From Geosiphon pyriformis (Eukaryota; Glomeromycota; Glomeromycetes; Archaeosporales; Geosiphonaceae), in assembly GCA_016748015.1 (NCBI GenBank), contig JAAOMT010000741.1:584727-648726 (forward strand): 64,000 bases of DNA, written 5' to 3'. The translations under genes were made by a program, and so were the position numbers. The notes below the pieces were generated by a model, which saw only the letters and a list, made by a program, of their open reading frames with translations, had not been told where the DNA came from and made no database searches. Positions 57,908 through 64,000 of this stretch are shown here, in pieces (positions within the stretch are counted from its first letter, which is position 1; every line of letters starts with the position of its first letter).

Positions 57908-59713
57908 ATGAAGGAGGTTGCAAAAAATTCTGGTGCTGGTGGTGGTTTTAGACCTGTCCTGTCAAGAAAGAAAAGAAAGGGTGGTGTTTTGACTAAGAGT
58001 GTTTTGGTAAGAAGGAGTGTTGTTGAAACAACTGGAAATCATTCACGACATTCTGAGACTAGTGACACTACCGAGTCTGAGAGTGTTGACATAGAGGAAA
58101 AGTGCCTTATTGAAGAGACCAGTATTGATTATGATGAAAAGGATGTCTTTGATGGTGGAGACCTCAACCAAACACCAAAGAGCTTAAGTATCAAAATTAA
58201 GACCAAGAAAGTATTGGGCAAACCACTGGGCAAAATCAACTTTGAAGATGGCTTTGATAATAGTGATTTTCTGAATGAGTCTGCTCTTTTTTTATCTTCT
58301 CTTCTACTTAAACCTTCCATTCATGTTTTTGTTTGCAAATCCTTCGTTTTGGATATCAATTTGGTGGCCGTTGCTGGGAAATCTTCTTAAAAAAAATTGA
58401 ATTTTATCAAAAAAAAATTTTCAGGTGTGAATGGTTTTGGGGAGGCCTCTACTTCCTCAAAATTTGGTGGGATAATTTGTGTGACTTTTACTTCTAAAAT
58501 GGCGATGATGGTCGCAGAAAAATTGGCTCATGATTGTGGTGTTATAGTAAACACCAATCTTAAGTGTCTGGTAAACATTCGTATAAATTGGGATATTGTA
58601 ATTAAGGAGATTCCTGTTAATACATTGATTGAGGCAGTGTGTACAGCTATTTCCGAATTTAAGATTGTTGTGTCAATTAAAATACAGTTGGTAGGATTGT
58701 GACAAAAAGCAATTGTCACTTTGGGAGATTCTGATCAGGCTGATTTGTTGGCATCCAAGTAGTCTATTCTTATCAGGAAAAATGTGGTCTGGGTGGCCAG
58801 AGCTGATGTTGATAAACAGACTTGGAATTTTAGAGATGAGTTTAAGGCGTTGCTTTACACTTTTCTTGTAGGAACCAATACACATGATCTTTGAGATTTT
58901 ATTGGTTCAGTGGATGGAAAAACATGTGTTATTAAGTGCAATTCAGTTAACTACACTCAGACATGCTGCACCACAGTGTGTTTTAAGTCTGGGAGCAATC
59001 TAAATTGGGCTCTGGCCAACACTCTGGTAATAAAAGATATCAGTCTCCATTGGTTGCGCCTGTTTGTTGCCTTGTGTTCCTCTTACAATTTTCTTGGTCA
59101 TACATCTAGGAATTGTAAATCAGCTGGTGTGTTTTTGAGTCCGAAGGGCAAGAGGGCTTCTCTTTCGGCTCAGGATCAGTTTAAATTAGCAAAGATTTAT
59201 GAAAGGAAGTCTGTTCCTGTTTCTCATCCTTTGGCTTTTGGTGGGAAGACTTGGGTGTCAGTGGTTGGCTCTATTCTTTCAGGCACTTCTCTTGGATATG
59301 ACTTTCAGCTTGGTTTTATTGAAAATGGTAAACCTCTCCCTCCAGTAGTAAATGATTTGAAAAAACGTTTGGTTAGCATTGAAAGCAGTCTTGTCAGCCT
59401 TGTGGGACAAATTGGTGGATTGGCTAAGAGATTGGAATCATTCATGCCAGCAGTTTCCCAGCCTAGCCCTGGATGTCAGCTGCCAGTGACCCCCCCATCA
59501 CAGAATCAAGGGAAGGATATAGTGATGGGAGTGAGTTCGGGTAATGCCACTAGTAACAAGACTGCTGCCATTTTGGGTTTAACTGTCTCGCCTGAGGTTG
59601 TGAAATTGGAAAACATGTTGGAAGGTCTTTCTGCTTTAGTCATAAGCCTATCAGCACACTTAGATAGTTTGGCTTTGGCAGGTGGTGCTTCTTTTCTACC
59701 TTTTTCTCAATAA
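57908..59713 (+). pseudogene. LINE C ORF1 (gag-like)
   Basis: One frame (frame 2) from ATG 57908 to TAA 59711 with four internal stops: 58388 (Gln-like position), 58699, 58760 and 58891 (the last three at positions that are Trp in copy B). The zinc knuckle reads CSSYNFLGHTSRNC, so its second Cys is replaced by Tyr, whereas copy B keeps CAKC. The C-terminal part has a heptad-like region (SLVSLVGQIGGLAKRLESF). The ORF1 protein normally binds the LINE RNA; this one is probably non-functional. Confidence 0.82.
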
Positions 59714-59789
59714 GTAGTCTAGTATGGAAAATTGCCATGGGTTAAACAATCCTGCAAAGTAAGATGATATCATTCATTGACACAAGGAT

Positions 59790-60437
59790 ATGAACAATTT
59801 GGTTTCTATTTTTATGGAGTCAAAGCTTAAAAAGAAAGTTCACCCATGGTTGACTAACAAATTTGATGGTGTTTGGGTTTTTACTTCTGGTCTGGATTCT
59901 GGTTTTTTGGGTGCTAGTATGTTGATTGTTGTGAATTTTTCTTTAGCAAAACACGTCTGCAAGGTCTCTAAAATGTCTGGTCGGCTCCTATTCATCAAGT
60001 TGCTTTTCAAAAATAAACTTTCAGTGTCTATTTTGGGGCTCTATGCTGGTGCTTTATTGGTGGTTTGGTTTTCTCAGGCTGGTGAAATCAACTTTTTCAT
60101 TGCTAAAGCCATTAATGAGTCTTCTTTTGTTGTCTTTGGTGGTGACTTTAATGAAGATGGTTCTCAAAAGTGTGCGAGTTTCAAAAAGTGCCTTGAGTTG
60201 GGATTGGTTAACTCTTTGATTGGAAGCCTGGCCATTAAGATGCTCACTTGGGCGAATTCTAGGAGTGTCATGAAAACTATTGATTACGTGTTTGTTTCAC
60301 TGAATCTGGTCAATTCTTTAGTACATTGTGGTATTTCGGACATCAGTGAATATTTTGATACAGACCACCAGGCTGTGTCTGTATCTATAAGCCTGGGTGG
60401 TTTATTAGATACACATTTGTTTTCTCTTCACAAGTAG
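59790..60437 (+). pseudogene. LINE C ORF2, AP endonuclease domain
   Basis: Open 215-codon stretch with the APE-type endonuclease motifs: FMESKL (metal Glu), GGDFNEDG, IDYVFVS and FDTDHQAV (catalytic Asp-His). All catalytic residues present. It ends in a TAG at 60435, after which the frame continues to the RT linker. Confidence 0.85.
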
Positions 60438-63360
60438 GCAAATAAAAATCATTGGAAATTTGATGTCAAAAATACCAGTAAGACTAAATGGCTTGAGTTT
60501 AAGGATGCTATGGTTGCTAACACTACTATGTTTTTGGGTACTTTTGGTGATACTGTAAAGTTTTTTGATCTTGGTGCTATGTGGAACGTCATTCGCAAGA
60601 TCATGGTTCTCTCAGCTGGTGGTGCTTTCAAGAAGAGATGGTTCAAAGATTTTAATACAGTTCGCAATAAAGTATTGTCTAGGTTTCATAAGCTGGAACT
60701 GTTGGTTTCTAAGCTGGTGAAGGCTTCTTATTTGAATTCTAGTGTCAGTTTTGCTTTACTTTTGGGTACATGGGATAACTTTGACTCTGCTGGTGCTTTA
60801 ACAGTAAGATCTATGTTCTTTTCTGGTGCTAAATTTGATAAAATTTATTCTGCTCTGACCAAAGTGAAGAGGTTATACCACTCTTCTAAATTGCTGGAGT
60901 CCAAGCGCACTAAAAAAATTCACATTAGGCAGGCTATTACCAATAGGATGAAGAGTTTTGAGCTAAATAAGGGTTGTACAATCAGAAATGTGTTGGAATG
61001 TCCCTTTTGCAAAGTGGTTTTAAACCATCTGGTCGTGGGTGATGAGTTAGTTCTTAAACCTGATTTGGTTAAGTTCAAGGTGGATGCTATCATGAAAAGA
61101 TAAACCAGAAAGCGTGTAGTGGTTGATAATATTTCTGATACTTGGTCTTGTCAATACCAACCTTTGGACTATGTTTTTGATGGTGCTTTTTCTGGAGTGA
61201 TGAGTGAGATTGATTTTGATGAGTGCATTGTGTGATTACTAGTCTTCCTGATGGGAAAGCTGCTGGTCTCTTGGGCATCTCTAATGAGCTTTGGAAACAT
61301 TGTGATAAGTCAGTTTTGGGTTTGCTTTTGGTTCTTTTGAATTCTTGTTTGTCTTGTGAGTTGGTGCCTGGTTCCTGGAAGAAGGCTTGGGTTTCAATGA
61401 TTCCCAAACCTTATGAGTGGGAGGGTGTTCTCACAAATACTTATCCTATTGCCTTGATCAAAACAGCTTACAAGATTCTATCCAAGGTTTTTTCAAATAA
61501 GATCTCACTGGCTTGCAGCTCATATGATGTTCTGCATGGTAACAATTTTTTGGTTTTGAAGGGTACAACAACTCAGTCTCCTATTTTTGCAGTTGGCTCA
61601 GTAATTGAGGATACTTTGGAAAAAAACTGGGAACTTTGGCTTGTTCTATAAGACATGTGGAAGACATATGATTTAGTTGGCTGGGAACACCTTGAGAGGA
61701 GCTTGATTAGGATCAAAATGTGTAGTAAATTTGTTTGCTTTTTTGGTAGTATTCATAGAGACCAAACCAACCATGTTATGACAGATTTTGGTTTGATTGA
61801 TGGTTACCGAGTGTTTGATGAGTTGAACTAAGGTAAAGTTTTTTCTCCTCTGCTGTGGCACATATTTTATGATCCTCTTTTGTGTGAAGTCAAGTATCAA
61901 GAGAGTATGTGTGATTATAGGCTCAATTCTCATTTTGTTTCTGAGAGTGGTCGCACTGAGTCTCAGACTGGGCTTTCTATCTTTCTTGCTGCTGGTGCCT
62001 TTATTGATGATACTATTTGGGTTGGTAGCAGTCAGACTGCTACTCAGCATATTCTCAACGTTGCTAGTGAATTTTTTCGAGTCAATAATATTTCAATTAA
62101 TAATGACAAAACTGTGGCCATTCCAATCAACAGCAGGGTCAGTGTTCCGTCTCTTTTTATTAGTGGTTCACCTATTTCTGTTGCCCATAGAGGGAAACCT
62201 CATTGGTATCTTGGTATTTTTTTGTCAATTGAGGGTCTTTCAAAGTCTAGCTTGGCTAAAGCACATTCAAATATTCATTTTTTTACTAATTTAGTTCTAA
62301 GGAAGGTGGTTTCAGATAAGCAGTTCTTGTATCTGGTGTCAGCAGTTCTCCATTCCATAATTGGCTACAGAATGCAGTTTGGCTATATTCCTGTTGGTGT
62401 GTGCAATAAATGGAATGCTCTGATTCGCAAGGGCTTGAAGCTAAAAGCTGGTCTTCTGATAGACTTTCCTAGTGATACTATTCACCATCCCTCTTTTTAT
62501 GGTTTAAAATCTTTTTTACAGTGTCAATCTGAAAGTAAAGTAGCTTTGCTTATTAGTTTTGTGAACTCTGGCAGGATCTTGGGGTGTCTGTTTGGTCACA
62601 GGTCACATGACTTACAGATTCTGTATTGGTGGCCCATTCACCTTTTGATTTTTTCTGTTTGTATTCGTGTCAGTGTTTCTAATAATTTCTTGGCTGGTAT
62701 GGTTTACATTCTCCTTAATTGCAATTTGTCTTTGGGTGGCTCTTTGGCCAGTGCTTTTCAGTTTTGCGATGGGGTTCCTATATTTGTTGTTCTTGATGAG
62801 TCTTTGTTTTTCAAGTTTTTATTTTTTTTCTAGTGTTTTGATGTTGCCTTCATGGATCAGTTCTGTGATCATCATGACATTGTTTTTAGCTGGCACACCT
62901 TCAAGTGATGGAAGAGGCTGGACTCTTGTGGCCCAGTTTCTGAATAGTTTAAACTTTTTGTTGCATTTCTTATGGCTTCTCATTCATCTTTTACAGCCTC
63001 AGTTGGTACTGGTCTTCTTAACTTTTGTGAGTTGGATGATTTTGTGGCCACTCGTGGTTGTCTTTCCCAGATTGACGTCAATAGTTTGTCTGTATATATG
63101 GATGGTTCTTTGAAGTATTTGGGCACAGTTGATTGTAGAGCTGGGGCTGTCATTTTTTTTGAGGACATTAATTTGGGTTTGGGTGTCGGTGTTCAGGGTT
63201 TAGTGTCATCTACTTTAGTAGAATTACAGGCTATAACATTGGCTTTGGAGTGTGTGTCTGCAGCTTATTCTGTTAATTTGTTTTCAGATAGTCAAGCAGC
63301 TTTAGATGCTTGTAGGTCTGAGTTAAGCCTGGTGTGCCCTGACTTTTACAATTGATGTCG
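60438..63360 (+). pseudogene. LINE C ORF2, RT and RNase H domains
   Basis: The linker continues in frame 0 to about 61210 and then shifts to frame 2. RT blocks: LPDGKAAGLLGISNELWKH, LVPGSWKKAWVSMIPKP, YPIALIKTAYKILSK, SPLLWHIFYDPLLCEVKYQ, and the catalytic FIDDTIWVG with both Asp intact (62000-62011). Stops occur at 61102, 61649, 61828 and three places between 62830 and 62950. RNase H follows with YMDGSL, LVELQAITLALE and FSDSQAAL. This copy shows that the RT site of the family is FIDD. Confidence 0.88.
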
Positions 63361-63929
63361 AGTGTCGGCATATTTGGAATGTTATCTACAGTAAGAATTT
63401 GAGAATTAGTTAGCACAAAGTTAAGAGCCATTCCAGCATTTCAGGGAATGACTGCACTGATAACATTGCTGATGCTGTATCTCTATTTGGTTGGTATCTT
63501 TTTCCTCACATGGATGAACATTTTTTGTTGGTGGATGATAGTGTTGTTTCTGGTAATTCTAGACACTTTGTTTGAGATGTTTATCATGCAGTTTGTTATG
63601 CACACTGGGAGATCAGTTCCAGTTCTGGATTTCTAGCTAGTAGTTTGCGTTCAGATGTTAACTGGCTCAGTTTTTCTAGAGTTTGGCACTCTGATTTGCA
63701 TATGGCCACTGGTTTCATTAGCAGGCTCACTGCTGATACTTGTACTTATCTTATAAAGACTTTGCACTGTTGGCTTCCTGTGGCTGTCCAGAAATGCATT
63801 TACAATAAATGTTATCCTAGTATCCTGTGTCTGTATTGTGGTAAGGTAGAGGTTTCTGATCATGTGTTTTCTTGTGTGGTTGATGATTTGGCTTACTGTC
63901 AGGTTCTGGAATCCTGCATGTCTTCTTAG
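63361..63929 (+). pseudogene. LINE C ORF2 C-terminal end with cysteine motif
   Basis: Past a frameshift near 63355, RNase H ends in KSHSSISGNDCTDNIADA-like sequence, followed in frame 0 by TYLIKTLHCWLPVAVQKC and CLYCGKVEVSDHVFSC, a CxxC..H..C putative zinc motif, to a TAG at 63927. Matches 39100-38968 of copy B. Confidence 0.8.
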
Positions 63930-64000
63930 AAGTCACTTTCTGAACTCTCTCTTTCCTCTTTGGTTGTGTTGCAGTTTATGTCGACCTGTGCTTCGGATTT

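Larger units (their letters stand above)
57768..64000 (+). mobile_element. LINE copy C (youngest), runs past the window end
   Basis: Least mutated copy of the family; 5' end AACTTCTTTCTCTCC at about 57772. Contains ORF1, endonuclease, RT, RNase H and the cysteine segment in order on the plus strand. The 3' UTR is outside the window. GC content is clearly higher than in copies A and D. It has scattered stops and at least two frameshifts, so it is not autonomous as it stands. Confidence 0.93.

Noticed and set aside
61673-62050. Minus-strand ORF opposite the LINE C RT
   Set aside because: Antisense shadow; the sense strand carries the RT motifs including FIDD.

Overview
The window looks like nuclear DNA of an early-diverging filamentous fungus, most probably an arbuscular mycorrhizal fungus (Glomeromycotina). 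Evidence: AT-rich DNA, genes with several short GT..AG introns, a lone 5S rRNA gene between protein genes, fungal housekeeping genes (PKA catalytic subunit, PPS1-type phosphatase, Ctr copper transporter) and a very large load of LINE and Ty3/Gypsy elements. The species assignment is inference.

Layout. 1-9200 (mostly minus strand): PKA catalytic subunit, MBD4-like DNA glycosylase, a PB1 plus Rxt3/LCCL-like protein, a 5S rRNA gene and a secreted proteinase K-like subtilase. 9200-12300: spacer with a very AT-rich core. 12300-16000: a broken DDE transposase, then an 8-exon gene of an unrecognised family. 16095-16945: a two-copy 125-bp tandem repeat, then a 416-bp hAT-type MITE with a perfect 8-bp target duplication ending 95 bp before the start codon of a Ctr copper transporter (17031-17830). 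18269-20381: PPR protein (minus), divergent from a PPS1-like dual-specificity phosphatase (21368-23592). 24600-32970: an AT-mutated LINE carrying two solo LTRs. 34222-36135: AAGAB/p34-like adaptin-binding protein. 36136-38430: AT-rich desert. 38430-55060: an antisense LINE split by a nested 9.9-kb Ty3/Gypsy element (41018-50920). 55670-57760: another AT-mutated LINE fragment, interrupted by a younger LINE (about 57768 to beyond the window end).

Main observations. The Gypsy element carries a recognisable dUTPase domain, with all five family motifs in order, between a cysteine-rich segment and the reverse transcriptase. In the Gypsy and in the antisense LINE, catalytic Asp codons have become Asn and Trp/Gln/Arg codons have become stops, mostly by TpG to TpA or CpA to TpA change. 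This is a repeat-directed C:G to T:A signature, while the host genes in the same window are intact. An MBD4-type glycosylase, whose family repairs deaminated methylcytosine, sits nearby. I joined exons by hand through splice consensus and reading phase, so the coordinates are testable predictions.
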